A stretch of DNA of 54,213 bases from contig JBDIVL010000029.1 in NCBI GenBank assembly GCA_039794405.1, forward strand, positions 1 to 54,213. The letters run 5' to 3'. The DNA comes from JBDIVL01 sp039794405. Its GTDB lineage: Bacteria; Planctomycetota; Brocadiia; Brocadiales; Brocadiaceae. Of this stretch, positions 32,257 to 41,542 are shown piece by piece (within the stretch, counting starts at the first letter, position 1; every line of letters begins with the position of its first letter). Under the pieces are notes generated by a model. It was given only the letters and a program-made list of their open reading frames with translations, did no database searches and was not told where the DNA came from. Made by a program: the position numbers and the translations under genes.

Positions 32257-33573
32257 ATGACAGTTAAACAGAATGCCATAGAAATTGTAAAAACCCTTCA
32301 GGAACACGGATACAAGGCTTTTTTTGCCGGTGGGTGTGTTCGTGATATGATTATGGGCAGGGAATCTGCTGATTACGATATAGCAACGAATGCCCTGCCT
32401 AAAGATATTACAGGCCTCTTCAGGAAAACCATTCCAGTTGGTGTACAATACGGGGTTGTTATTGTCGTTAAAAACAGTCATAACTTTGAAGTGGCTACCT
32501 TTCGCACGGAAGGCTCATATAGCGATGGACGGCATCCAGACTCTGTGGCATTCAGTACTCCTGAAGATGATGTAAAACGGAGAGACTTCACGATAAATGG
32601 CCTCCTCTACGATCCAATAAAAAATGAGATACTCGATTATGTTGGTGGGCGAAAGGACATATCACAGAGAATTATCCGTACCATCGGAAATCCCTTTGAA
32701 CGATTCAAAGAAGATAAGCTGCGCATGATACGCGCCATCCGATTCGCATGCCGTTTTCATTTTTCTATTCATGAAGATACAAGCCAGGCTATTATGCAGC
32801 TTGCGCCGCAAATTCATGTTGTTAGTGCTGAACGCATAAGGGAAGAACTGGAAAAGATATTAACCGGTCCAAATCCCCATACCGGCATTAAACTTTTGGA
32901 TGAACACCGTCTTTTACAAGAAATACTGCCAGAAGTATCCAACACAAAAGGAGTACAGCAGCCAGAAAACTTCCACCCAGAAGGAGACGTCTTTACCCAT
33001 AGCCTGCTGGCCTTATCGAAGATGAGGCAGGATCCGTCATGGACATTGGCCATGGGTGTATTACTACATGATATAGGAAAAACCGTCACCTTCACTGTAT
33101 CAGATCGAATTCGCTTTAATTTACACGAAAAAGCGGGAGCTGATATGACAGCCAGAATCTGTGACCGGTTAAAAACCTCTACTGCCGAAAAAGAACGGAT
33201 TGTTTGGCTTGTTTTGAAACATTTGTATTTTAAGGATGCAAAAAGGATGCGATTAAACAAGCTTAAGAGATTATTTGCGGAAGAAGGCTATCCGGAATTG
33301 GCGGAGTTGTGCAGGGTTGATGCCCTGGCGAGCAGCGGTGATCTATCGGATTATCATTACTGCCAGGAAATGTACAGCAAGCTCACCCATGAAGAGGTTA
33401 AACCGAAACCCCTTATTACGGGCCATGACCTTATCTCACTTGGATTAAAACCAGGCCCTTTATTTAAGGATATTTTAACAAAGATTGAGGACGAACAATT
33501 AGACGGGAATCTGACAACGAAAGAAGATGCACTTGAAAGGGCAAAAAAGCTTATTGACCAAATAAATACTTGA
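32257..33573 (+). CDS. CCA-adding/poly(A) polymerase-type nucleotidyltransferase with HD domain
   Basis: The enzyme adds nucleotides to RNA 3' ends, probably CCA on tRNA. The class II nucleotidyltransferase motif is clear: FFAGGCVRDMIMGRESADYD with DYDIAT supplying the two metal-binding aspartates. It is followed by RRDFTINGLLYDP and RMIRAIRFACRF. An HD phosphohydrolase domain follows (LLHDIGKTVTF) with HPEGDVFTHSL nearby. Length is 438. Whether it adds CCA, only A, or only CC cannot be judged reliably by eye. The stop codon overlaps a strong promoter for the aquaporin gene. Confidence 0.9.
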   Translation: MTVKQNAIEIVKTLQEHGYKAFFAGGCVRDMIMGRESADYDIATNALPKDITGLFRKTIPVGVQYGVVIVVKNSHNFEVATFRTEGSYSDGRHPDSVAFSTPEDDVKRRDFTINGLLYDPIKNEILDYVGGRKDISQRIIRTIGNPFERFKEDKLRMIRAIRFACRFHFSIHEDTSQAIMQLAPQIHVVSAERIREELEKILTGPNPHTGIKLLDEHRLLQEILPEVSNTKGVQQPENFHPEGDVFTHSLLALSKMRQDPSWTLAMGVLLHDIGKTVTFTVSDRIRFNLHEKAGADMTARICDRLKTSTAEKERIVWLVLKHLYFKDAKRMRLNKLKRLFAEEGYPELAELCRVDALASSGDLSDYHYCQEMYSKLTHEEVKPKPLITGHDLISLGLKPGPLFKDILTKIEDEQLDGNLTTKEDALERAKKLIDQINT

Positions 33574-33598
33574 CAAATTTTTTTATTAAATGTATAAG
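33570..33598 (+). promoter_or_regulatory. Strong sigma70-type promoter for the aquaporin gene
   Basis: TTGACA and TATAAG are separated by exactly 17 bp. The -35 box overlaps the stop codon of the upstream gene. Transcription should start about 50 bp before the aquaporin ATG. Confidence 0.7.
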
Positions 33599-33653
33599 CT
33601 CTTTCTATTTGAAAGATACTAATAAATAATTTACTGTATAGGAGAAATCAAGG

Positions 33654-34364
33654 ATGGATGCATTGAAAAAATACGTTGCAGAATTCTTGGGGACGTTTAC
33701 CCTCGTTTTTATTGCTGCCGGTGCGGTATGTACAGATTATTATCTGAAGAAAAATGGCAATCAAGGCCTCGGTATTTTAGGAATTTCCCTCGCCTTCGGT
33801 TTGGCCACAACATCCATGATTTACGCTGTAAGTTACGTTTCGGGAGCACATATTAATCCTGCGGTTACTATCGCCTGCTGGATTACGAAAAGGATGGATC
33901 CGGATGTAGCCGTCAAATATATCCTATCGCAAATCGCTGGAGCGTCATTAGCTGGTTTCGCACTAAAGGTATTATTTCCAGAGGCGTTCTATACAGTGTA
34001 TTTAGGGACGAGTACCATGGGAAGTGGTGTTTCTATAGCACAGGGAATTGTGATGGAATTTATCATTAGCTTTCTCCTCGTACTAACAATATTTGGAACG
34101 ACATTCGACAAAAGGGCGTATAGTGAATTTTCTGGATTAGCCATCGGTTTGGTTGTCTTGTTTGGTGTTTTAATTGGTGGTCCTATTAGCGGGGGTGTTA
34201 TGAATCCTGCACGCGCTTTAGGGCCAGCTATTGCATCCGGACAGTTCACCCATCAGTACGTTTGGTGGATCGGACCTATCCTGGGGGCTGCAGCAGCGGC
34301 ACTCCTCCATGATTTTGTCTTCTCTGAGAAAGAAGCGAAGACCGCAAGTGCCAAAAAGAAATGA
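33654..34364 (+). CDS. Aquaporin/glycerol facilitator (MIP family)
   Basis: This inner-membrane channel passes water or small neutral solutes. Both half-helix motifs are present: SGAHINPAVT and GGVMNPARALGP, with the conserved Arg directly after the second NPA. About six membrane segments can be seen, for example LGTFTLVFIAAGAV, ILGISLAFGLATTSMIYAV, IISFLLVLTIF and SGLAIGLVVLFGVLIGG. Length (236) and the short loops suggest the water-type rather than the larger glycerol-type channel, but this is inference. AGGAG precedes the ATG, and a consensus promoter lies upstream. It seems to be a single-gene unit. Confidence 0.92.
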   Translation: MDALKKYVAEFLGTFTLVFIAAGAVCTDYYLKKNGNQGLGILGISLAFGLATTSMIYAVSYVSGAHINPAVTIACWITKRMDPDVAVKYILSQIAGASLAGFALKVLFPEAFYTVYLGTSTMGSGVSIAQGIVMEFIISFLLVLTIFGTTFDKRAYSEFSGLAIGLVVLFGVLIGGPISGGVMNPARALGPAIASGQFTHQYVWWIGPILGAAAAALLHDFVFSEKEAKTASAKKK

Positions 34365-34673
34365 ATCTAAGATCTTAATATAACCTTACGTTTTCATACC
34401 TGTCATATTGACACACGACTAATAGGTGTTTAAAAAGAATTACTGTCATAATGGCATGTTTGTATTCATTGGAAATTTCTTCACAATTTTCCTTCCATAG
34501 TATATTAACTTCGTATTTAATTGATTTACAATAACTTAGCTCTATAAAGACAGGACTAATAAATAGGGCTTAAATGCAAGTTTATCGGCATTTAGTTTGC
34601 TATATCAGTTCATGCATATAGAGAATATTCCTTTATTATTAGAAGTAGAAAAATTTTGGAGGATGCTTAGATT
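34365..34673. promoter_or_regulatory. groL upstream region: promoter and CIRCE-like inverted repeat
   Basis: No gene is seen in this 309-bp spacer, and groES is not here. A promoter can be proposed at TTGATT (34521) and TATAAA (34543), 16 bp apart. Downstream of it, TAAATGC (34571-34577) and GCATTTA (34588-34594) form an inverted repeat with a 10-bp gap. Its layout resembles CIRCE, the HrcA operator, but the sequence differs from the consensus. GGAGG lies before the groL ATG. Confidence 0.45.
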
Positions 34674-36311
34674 ATGTCGGCAAAAAAGATTGTATTTGAT
34701 CATGATGCGCTGGAAACTATTAAGCTCGGTGTGAAGCAGTTAGCAGATTCAGTAAAGGTTACCCTAGGCCCAAGGGGACGGAATGTGATTATTCAAAAGA
34801 GCTTTGGTTCACCAACGATAACGAAAGACGGCGTTACCGTTGCGAAAGAAATTGAACTTTCAGATCATATGCAAAATATTGGTGCACAGATGGTAAAGTC
34901 GGTAGCATCAAAAACCAGTGATGTTGCCGGGGACGGCACTACCACGGCTACGGTACTTGCAGAGGCGGTATTCGTTGAAGGATTGAAGAATGTGACTGCT
35001 GGCGCTAATGCAATGGCGCTCAAGCGCGGTGTTGATAAAGCCGTTGAGGTGATAGTAAAAAAGTTAAAGGAAATGAGCATCCCTATCAAAGGGAGAAAAG
35101 AGATTGAGCAGGTTGCTACCGTAGCTTCAAATTACGATACCGAGATTGGAAAGATTATTGCTGATGCGATGGAAAAGGTTGGAAAAGATGGAGTCATCAC
35201 CGTTGAGGATGGCAAAAGTTTACAAACTGAAGCAAAATGGATTGAGGGTATGCAGTTTGATAAGGGTTACTTATCACCATATTTTATTACGAACCCCAAC
35301 ACCATGCAATGCGTACTTGACGAACCTTATATTTTAATCCACGAGAAAAAAATTACCACTGCAAAGATGATCGTTCCCATATTAGAAAAGGTTGCTCAAA
35401 CGGGAAAGCCACTTTTGATCATTGCAGAGGAAATAGAGGGTGAAGCATTAACCCTTTTGGTTGTGAATAAACTCCGCGGTGCTTTAAAATGTTCGGCAGT
35501 AAAGGCCCCAGGGTTTGGGGATAAACGGAAGGCCATGTTAGAGGACATCGCTATCCTTACCGGTGGTCAGGCAGTTTTTGAAGACCTTGGTATCAACTTA
35601 GAATCCATGCAACTTAAGGATTTGGGCCGTGCAAGCAAAATAGAGATTGATAAGGAAAACACGACTATCATCGAGGGATTAGGTGATAGTAAAAAGATTA
35701 AAGGTCGTATCGAGCAAATTAAGAAGGAAATCTCGATAACGACGTCAGATTATGACCGTGAAAAACTTCAGGAGAGATTAGCAAAGCTAGCCGGTGGTGT
35801 TGTCCAGATTAATGTAGGTGCTGCTACCGAAACTGAGATGAAGGAGAAGAAGGCCCGTGTAGAAGATGCCCTCCATGCTACCCGTGCAGCCGTTGAAGAA
35901 GGTATCCTTCCCGGAGGAGGTGTGGCACTTTTACGGTGTATTTCAGCCTTAGATTCATTAAAACTGAAAAACGATGAGGCTGTAGGAGTCGGTATTGTCC
36001 AAAGGGCGTTGAGGGCTCCTTTACGGCAGATTGCTACAAATGCAGGTGTAAACGCTGCTATTATTGTCCAAAAAGTAGAAACAGCGAAGGGAAATGAGGG
36101 TTATGATGCAAGCAAAGACCGGTATTGTGATATGGTCAACGAAGGCATCATAGATCCAACCAAGGTAGTGAGGACTGCGCTGCAGAATGCCGCAAGCATA
36201 TCTACTCTGCTCCTCACAACGGATGCCATTGTAGGCAAAATACCGGAAAAGAAGAAAATGCCGCCAATGCCGCCAGGAGGTGGATATGGTGGATACGGGG
36301 ATATGTATTAA
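34674..36311 (+). CDS. groL: Chaperonin GroEL
   Basis: GroEL forms a double ring that folds proteins using ATP. The 545-residue length is standard. Visible hallmarks are KVTLGPRGRNVIIQKSFG with the nucleotide loop, VAGDGTTTATVLAEA with the catalytic Asp, AAVEEGILPGGGVALLR, and a Gly/Met-poor tail (PPMPPGGGYGGYGDMY) that ends in Y instead of the usual GGM run. No groES precedes it. It is followed by a strong terminator, then hsp20 and lon, making a proteostasis block. The inverted repeat upstream suggests heat-shock control. Confidence 0.97.
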   Translation: MSAKKIVFDHDALETIKLGVKQLADSVKVTLGPRGRNVIIQKSFGSPTITKDGVTVAKEIELSDHMQNIGAQMVKSVASKTSDVAGDGTTTATVLAEAVFVEGLKNVTAGANAMALKRGVDKAVEVIVKKLKEMSIPIKGRKEIEQVATVASNYDTEIGKIIADAMEKVGKDGVITVEDGKSLQTEAKWIEGMQFDKGYLSPYFITNPNTMQCVLDEPYILIHEKKITTAKMIVPILEKVAQTGKPLLIIAEEIEGEALTLLVVNKLRGALKCSAVKAPGFGDKRKAMLEDIAILTGGQAVFEDLGINLESMQLKDLGRASKIEIDKENTTIIEGLGDSKKIKGRIEQIKKEISITTSDYDREKLQERLAKLAGGVVQINVGAATETEMKEKKARVEDALHATRAAVEEGILPGGGVALLRCISALDSLKLKNDEAVGVGIVQRALRAPLRQIATNAGVNAAIIVQKVETAKGNEGYDASKDRYCDMVNEGIIDPTKVVRTALQNAASISTLLLTTDAIVGKIPEKKKMPPMPPGGGYGGYGDMY

Positions 36312-36349
36312 TAATCTTTCGTTCGTTTGCAACTAGTATTTTTGTCTAA

Positions 36350-36386
36350 AGAAAAGACTCCGTTCCACACGGAGTCTTTTCTCTTT
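36350..36386 (+). terminator. Intrinsic terminator of groL
   Basis: AGAAAAGACTCCGT and ACGGAGTCTTTTCT form a perfect 14-bp stem with a 5-nt loop, and CTTTT follows. It lies 38 bp after the groL stop. As the stem is A-rich on the left, it may also work on the opposite strand. Confidence 0.85.
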
Positions 36387-36463
36387 TACAGCCCATAATT
36401 TCATGCAAGGAAATCCAAATACAAAATACGAAGTAAACGGTCTTTGGGAATCTTTTTCTGTAT

Positions 36464-36497
36464 GTAAGATGGATGAAGCGTCAGCGTACCCATCAAT
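36464..36497. repeat. REP-like short palindrome, copy 2
   Basis: The unit reads GTAAGATGGATGAAGCGTCA then GCGTACCCATCAAT. It matches the arms and centre of the copy at 4323-4356. Confidence 0.55.
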
Positions 36498-36507
36498 AAA
36501 AGATATC

Positions 36508-36631
36508 GTAACTACTCAGAGTCAGAGTTCACAGTTAGTTATTTTACTTTCTTCAAACCTTTCAATCTTCGTTGCTCTCTAGCCCTGAACTTTGGACTCT
36601 GAATCTTGAACCTGACAATCTGAGTAGTCAT
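36508..36631 (-). repeat. MITE-like dispersed repeat, copy B
   Basis: The ends are GTAACTACTCAG and CTGAGTAGTCAT, near-perfect inverted repeats. The interior TTCTTCAAACCTTTCAATCT is the reverse complement of the interior of copies A and C, so this copy is inserted the other way round. Confidence 0.65.
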
Positions 36632-36642
36632 GAAATGTCCAC

Positions 36643-36831
36643 GGTATTATTGACGGTATTATTGAAGGTACACTTCGTTTGACCCATCTTACTCCTCTAT
36701 GTGAGGTCATAGGCGAGAAGATAGAAATCTCATTTTCTAACTTTAAACCCTTCCGGAATCTGACTTCTACACCTTTGGCAACATTAGCGGCATCTGCGGT
36801 AAGAGCGAAACTATTACGTATAGCCGCTTGA
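36643..36831 (+). pseudogene. Possible gene fragment lacking a start
   Basis: A 62-codon open frame without a start codon reads like real protein in its last part (KIEISFSNFKPFRNLTSTP, then LAASAVRAKLLRIAA and TGA). It begins just after MITE copy B, which may have cut off the rest. I do not recognise the family. It may simply be chance. Confidence 0.25.
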
Positions 36832-36856
36832 ACTTAACGATAAAAGTTGTTATAGT
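36828..36856 (+). promoter_or_regulatory. Putative promoter of hsp20
   Basis: TTGAAC and TATAGT are separated by 17 bp and lie about 40 bp before the start codon. GGAGG is at the expected ribosome-binding position further on. No CIRCE-like repeat is seen. Confidence 0.45.
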
Positions 36857-36898
36857 ACACAAAACGTTTGTAATAGTATTTGGAGGTAATTTATCGAA

Positions 36899-37351
36899 AT
36901 GTTTACCAATTATATTATTAACTACAAGACTGATTCAAAACAGGATAAGCTGGAAAAGTTATTTAAAGACTTTTTTATTTTTAATAAAAATATTCCTCTT
37001 GATTCTTCGACTCCTTGGCAGCCCCCTACAGATGTATACGAGACCCCGGATGAAATAGTGGTAAAGATGGCTATAGCCGGAACGAAAGCAGAAGACATCC
37101 AAATTTTCTTTTCAGATGATATCCTTACCATCAGTGGATCCAGAACTGACAACTCGCCCCATGAAAAAACATGCTTTTATCAGGTGGAGATCCGTTACGG
37201 TTATTTTGAGAGAAAGATGTTCATCCCTAAACCTATAGATACAGATAATATTCAGGGCACATACAAGAATGGTTTTTTACAGGTTGTTTTACCAAAGGCA
37301 AAACAGCAGGTAACGAAAACGTTCTCGATCAAGATTAATTTTCAGCAGTAA
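36899..37351 (+). CDS. Small heat-shock protein, Hsp20/alpha-crystallin family
   Basis: Hsp20 proteins hold unfolding proteins soluble without ATP. The alpha-crystallin domain covers about residues 45-140: PPTDVYETPDEIVVKMAIAG at the start, YGYFERKMFIPKPID in the middle, and the conserved GFLQVVLPKA near the end. The N-terminal arm is short and the tail lacks a clear IxI motif beyond SIKINF. Length is 150. GGAGG lies 13 nt upstream of the ATG. It is followed 49 bp later by lon, a natural stress-response partner. Confidence 0.93.
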   Translation: MFTNYIINYKTDSKQDKLEKLFKDFFIFNKNIPLDSSTPWQPPTDVYETPDEIVVKMAIAGTKAEDIQIFFSDDILTISGSRTDNSPHEKTCFYQVEIRYGYFERKMFIPKPIDTDNIQGTYKNGFLQVVLPKAKQQVTKTFSIKINFQQ

Positions 37352-37400
37352 ATTCTCAGTTCCTGGTATTTTTCTAAAATTCTGCACATAAGGTATTATT

Positions 37401-39839
37401 ATGGATAATGAAGGTAAAAATTCACCAGAAATGAAAGGTCCTCCAATCCTGGAAGCTGATTTAGAGACGGAAGGCAAAACAGACAAATTAAAAATTCCGA
37501 AAGAAGTCCCTGTTCTTCCGATTAAAGATACTGTAGTTTTTCCTAATATGGTTGCTGCATTAACCGTCTTTACTGAAAGGGACATCAAGCTTTTAAATGA
37601 TGTTTTAGCTGGCAACCGGTTTCTTGCACTGGTATCACAAAAAGAAAAGGATCTGAAGGTTATCAGACAATCAGATTTATACGAGTATGGTACCGTAGCT
37701 GTAGTACTCCAGATGCTTCGTATGCCAGATAACTCTGCAAAAATGCTGGTACAGGGTATTAAAAGAATCAAAGTTGACGAATATACCCAGACTGATCCTT
37801 ATTTTAAAAGCAAAGTGACTGTTCTCGATGATATTATCGAAAGTGATATGGAAACAGAAGCACTGACCAGAAACGCTTCTGACCAGTTTATTCGTATGAT
37901 TTCCATGGCACCGTCCTTGCCAGAAGAATTAAAAATCGCAATCGTCAACATTGATAGCCCAAGCCGTCTAGCGGATATGATCGCAGCCCACTTAAACATT
38001 AGTGTAGGAGAAAAGCAGCAAATTCTCGAGTTGATTCATGTGAAGGCGCGGCTACAAAAGGTGACTACCTTTATTATCAGAGAGATGGAAGTCCTGGAAA
38101 TGGCCACAAAGATACAATCACAGGTAAAAACAGAGGTGGAAAAAGGACAGAGAGAATATTACCTGAGGCAACAGCTTAAGGCGATCCAGGAGGAACTCGG
38201 CGAGGGAGACGAACGCGCCGTTGAGATAAAAGAACTGAAGAAAAAAATTGAAGATGCGAAAATGCCGACTGAAGCAAAAAAGGAGGCTGAACTGGAGTTG
38301 AACCGGCTTTCCAAAATACCTTCTGCTTCTGCGGAATACACTGTTGCCCGTACGTATCTCGAATGGCTCGTTGCACTGCCATGGTCAGCTACCACAATTG
38401 ATAACCTGGATATCCCAACAGTACGCAAAGTATTGGATGAAGACCATTATAACCTGGAGAAGGTGAAAGAAAGGATTTTGGAATATCTTGCCGTTCGGAA
38501 ATTGAAACAAGACATGAAAGGACCTATTTTGTGTTTTGTTGGACCTCCCGGTACAGGAAAGACTTCGGTCGGGATGTCAATTGCACGGGCCATTGGCCGA
38601 AAATTCGTTCGCATATCGCTTGGAGGAGTACGGGATGAGGCTGAAATAAGAGGCCACCGCCGTACTTACATTGGCGCACTGCCAGGACGTATCATTCAGG
38701 GCTTGAGGAAGGCAGGATCTAACAACCCTGTATTTATGCTCGATGAGGTTGACAAATTAGGAGCGGACTTTCGAGGCGATCCTTCGGCAGCGTTGCTTGA
38801 GGTCTTGGACCCGGAGCAAAATTATGCATTTTCAGACCATTATTTGGATATACCATTCGATCTCTCCAAGGTGATGTTTATTACTACGGCAAATTTGTTA
38901 GACCCCGTTCCTCCGGCATTGAAAGATCGGATGGAGGTACTCGAACTCCCGGGATATACTGCAGAGGAAAAATTGTTAATTGTAAAGCAGTTTATTTTAC
39001 CCAAGCAACTGAAAGCACATGGACTCACAAACGAACAACTAACCGTTGACGATGATGCTGTTAAATCTATTATCAGTGATTATACACGTGAGGCAGGCAT
39101 CCGTAACCTTGAACGCGAAATTGCTACTATTTGCAGAAAGGTTGCAAAAGATATTGCCTCCGGTGAAAAAAAATCAGTACCGGCAACTATTGATAACTTG
39201 CATGATTTTTTAGGACCCATTAAGTTCTTCTCAGAGGTGGCCGAACGTACCACCGAAGCTGGTGTAGCCACAGGTCTGGCCTGGACGCAGGCAGGCGGTG
39301 ATATCCTTTTTATTGAAGCAACCCTTATGCCCGGTACCGGAAAACTCACCTTAACCGGTCACTTGGGTGATATCATGAAAGAATCTGCCCAGGCAGCGAT
39401 GAGTTACATCCGGGCAAGGTTAGACAAGCTGGAAATTTCCCTCAAGGATTTCGATAAATATGATTTTCATATTCACGTTCCAGCAGGAGCTATTCCAAAA
39501 GACGGTCCTTCTGCCGGTGTAACGATGGCCATGGCGCTCATCTCACTTATGAAAGGGACACCGATCCAGTCTCATGTAGCAATGACAGGTGAAATCACGT
39601 TACGTGGAAGGGTTCTCCCTGTCGGCGGTATTAAAGAGAAGGTCTTAGCAGCCAAACGGGCCGGGATTACCACGGTTATCTTACCCAAGAGGAATGAGAA
39701 AGACTTAGTTGAAGTTCCCGAAAATGCAAAAAAAGGAATGAATTTCATGTTTGTAGAAAAGGTAGATGAAATGTTACCGATGGTCTTCGGAGCAAAAGAA
39801 CCAGAAAAGAAAAAGAAAAAGATTTTTAGCAGGGTTTAA
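37401..39839 (+). CDS. lon: ATP-dependent protease Lon
   Basis: Lon degrades misfolded and regulatory proteins in the cytoplasm. The N-terminal substrate domain begins near residue 35 (VPVLPIKDTVVFPNMVAAL), preceded by a polar extension. The AAA+ domain shows GPPGTGKTS (381-389), FMLDEVDKLG and the arginine-rich GGVRDEAEIRGHRRTY. The protease domain has the Ser-Lys dyad: DGPSAG with Ser704 and IKEKVLAA with Lys747. The 812-residue length is typical. The C-terminus is lysine-rich (KEPEKKKKKIFSRV). It follows hsp20 closely and may be co-transcribed with it. Confidence 0.97.
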   Translation: MDNEGKNSPEMKGPPILEADLETEGKTDKLKIPKEVPVLPIKDTVVFPNMVAALTVFTERDIKLLNDVLAGNRFLALVSQKEKDLKVIRQSDLYEYGTVAVVLQMLRMPDNSAKMLVQGIKRIKVDEYTQTDPYFKSKVTVLDDIIESDMETEALTRNASDQFIRMISMAPSLPEELKIAIVNIDSPSRLADMIAAHLNISVGEKQQILELIHVKARLQKVTTFIIREMEVLEMATKIQSQVKTEVEKGQREYYLRQQLKAIQEELGEGDERAVEIKELKKKIEDAKMPTEAKKEAELELNRLSKIPSASAEYTVARTYLEWLVALPWSATTIDNLDIPTVRKVLDEDHYNLEKVKERILEYLAVRKLKQDMKGPILCFVGPPGTGKTSVGMSIARAIGRKFVRISLGGVRDEAEIRGHRRTYIGALPGRIIQGLRKAGSNNPVFMLDEVDKLGADFRGDPSAALLEVLDPEQNYAFSDHYLDIPFDLSKVMFITTANLLDPVPPALKDRMEVLELPGYTAEEKLLIVKQFILPKQLKAHGLTNEQLTVDDDAVKSIISDYTREAGIRNLEREIATICRKVAKDIASGEKKSVPATIDNLHDFLGPIKFFSEVAERTTEAGVATGLAWTQAGGDILFIEATLMPGTGKLTLTGHLGDIMKESAQAAMSYIRARLDKLEISLKDFDKYDFHIHVPAGAIPKDGPSAGVTMAMALISLMKGTPIQSHVAMTGEITLRGRVLPVGGIKEKVLAAKRAGITTVILPKRNEKDLVEVPENAKKGMNFMFVEKVDEMLPMVFGAKEPEKKKKKIFSRV

Positions 39840-39887
39840 TGTAATAGTTTACGCCACCGAGACCCAAAGCCACAAGGTAGTTCATAT

Positions 39888-40115
39888 ATGGATATAACAA
39901 TTAAAAAACAGGCAAAGGAAGCGATTGAAACCCTTTCTGATAGGAAGGCCCGTGTTGCCTTGGATTTCATCAGTTACCTCAGGGAAAGGGAGGAATGGGA
40001 GGAAACAGATGAACCTCTTTCTGACAAAAAACTTTTAATGGACTACAAAGCGGCAAGAGAAGAAATTAAAAAAGGCAATACGGTAAAATGGAAAAATATC
40101 AAGAGAAATGTTTGA
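39888..40115 (+). CDS. RelB-like antitoxin (partner broken)
   Basis: The 75-residue acidic and basic helix-rich protein (MDITIKKQAKEAIETLSDRK, later DEPLSDKKLLMDYKAAREEI) is typical of antitoxins paired with RelE toxins. It overlaps by 8 nt the start of a RelE-like gene that is frameshifted and interrupted. The antitoxin frame itself is intact. It may persist as a remnant or protect against related toxins encoded elsewhere. Confidence 0.65.
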   Translation: MDITIKKQAKEAIETLSDRKARVALDFISYLREREEWEETDEPLSDKKLLMDYKAAREEIKKGNTVKWKNIKRNV

Positions 40116-40348
40116 AATAGAGTTCTCTAGAAAGGCTGAGAAATATTACTGTTCCGCAGATGAACAGATGCCTTGAAATTATCGCTAAAAAACCTTTTTA
40201 TCACACAAATATAAAGAAACTGCATGGAGAGTTTGAAGGAAGTTATAGATAGAGGTCGGGAAATTTAAGAATTATATACTCTGTGAATGAAAAAGAAAAA
40301 ATTGTTTATATTGAAATAATTACGGATAGAGGAATGTCTTACCGATAA
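40108..40348 (+). pseudogene. Broken RelE/ParE-type toxin gene
   Basis: The start MFEIEFSRKAEKYYCSADEQ is in one frame. After a shift the match goes on as CLEIIAKKPFYHTNIKKLHG, EFEGSYR, a TAG, then GNLRIIYSVNEKEKIVYIEI and TDRGMSYR. The TAG stands where RelE toxins usually have Trp in YRWRVG, so TGG to TAG is likely. One frameshift and one nonsense change make it inactive. Confidence 0.8.
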
Positions 40349-40377
40349 TCTATCTAGATTTGGACTGAAACATAACT

Positions 40378-41424
40378 GTGTTAAAAATTGGAATCATTGG
40401 TGCCACGGCCTATACCAGCCTCGAACTCATAAAAATCCTTCTGCGCCATCCAGAAGTAAAGATTACTTATCTCGGCATACGCAGAACTGACCATCCAAGG
40501 ATATCTGATATATTCCCAGTGCTCAAGGGCATGATTGATCTACCTTGCGAAACTATTGAGCAGAAAGATATACCGGAAAATATCGATTTGGCCTTCATTA
40601 CCTTGCCACCAACCATCTCCATGCAGTATGTTCCTCTCTTTATAAAAAAAGGAATCAGGGTAATAGATTTTAGCGCTGATTACCGCTTCCGTGACAGATC
40701 ACTTTATGAGAAATGGTACAAGACGCAGCATACTGACAGCAACGGTATAGAAACTGCTGTATATGGCCTTCCGGAGCTTTTCAGGAATGAAATTAGGAGA
40801 ACCACTCTGGTGGGCAATCCGGGCTGTTATACCACGGCAACGATCCTCGCCTTAGCACCTTTACTCACGAAAGGACTTATCTATCCGGAAGATATCATCG
40901 TGGATGCCAAATCTGGTGTATCCGGACGTGGACGGGAACCGAGAGAAGATACCCACTACTGTGAATGTAACGAAAATATCGAGGCGTATAGCGTTGGAGG
41001 ACATCGCCATAGTCCGGAGATTGAACATATTTTATCTCTTAAGACAAACCAAAAGGTATCTATCCAGTTCGTTCCACATCTCATCCCTATGAATCGTGGA
41101 ATCCTGTGTACTATCTATGCTAAGCCGAAAAGCAGAAAGGATGCTGGAATAAATAACATCTCATTCCTCAATGATAATGAAATACATGGAATTTACAAAG
41201 AATTTTATGGTAATGAGCCATTTATCCGTCTGAAGGAAGACAATGAAACACCCAAGACAAAAGATGTTATCTACACGAACTTTTGCGATATCGCGGTAAA
41301 GGTCACCGATAACCGTATAATTATCCTTTCCGCTATTGATAATCTTATCAAGGGCGCATCCGGCCAGGCTGTACAGAATATGAATGTGATGTACGGATTT
41401 GATGAAAAACAGGGTTTGCTTTAG
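40378..41424 (+). CDS. argC: N-acetyl-gamma-glutamyl-phosphate reductase
   Basis: ArgC reduces N-acetylglutamyl phosphate to the semialdehyde with NADPH, the third step of arginine synthesis. The Rossmann start is LKIGIIGATAYTSLELIKIL. The catalytic cysteine is Cys150 in GNPGCYTTA. Further family segments are DAKSGVSGRGREP, VGGHRHSPEIEH, VQFVPHLIPMNRGI (here IQFVPHL) and NLIKGASGQAVQNMN. The start is GTG; no better ATG exists. Length 348 is normal. No other arginine gene lies nearby. Confidence 0.95.
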   Translation: MLKIGIIGATAYTSLELIKILLRHPEVKITYLGIRRTDHPRISDIFPVLKGMIDLPCETIEQKDIPENIDLAFITLPPTISMQYVPLFIKKGIRVIDFSADYRFRDRSLYEKWYKTQHTDSNGIETAVYGLPELFRNEIRRTTLVGNPGCYTTATILALAPLLTKGLIYPEDIIVDAKSGVSGRGREPREDTHYCECNENIEAYSVGGHRHSPEIEHILSLKTNQKVSIQFVPHLIPMNRGILCTIYAKPKSRKDAGINNISFLNDNEIHGIYKEFYGNEPFIRLKEDNETPKTKDVIYTNFCDIAVKVTDNRIIILSAIDNLIKGASGQAVQNMNVMYGFDEKQGLL

Positions 41425-41542
41425 AAGGCCTACCATAAACACAAAAGGAAACAAACTGAATTAGGTACGACCCAGCTAATTGGGTTAACATAGTTTCTTA
41501 TGTTTCTTGAGTTGACCCAAGAAAACATTAGCTAAAAGTCCA

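Larger units (their letters stand above)
36387..36827. other. Gene-free spacer between groL and hsp20
   Basis: The spacer holds a REP-like palindrome and a MITE-like unit, listed separately. It also has an open stretch (36643-36831) that may be a gene fragment. No full gene is visible. Confidence 0.6.
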
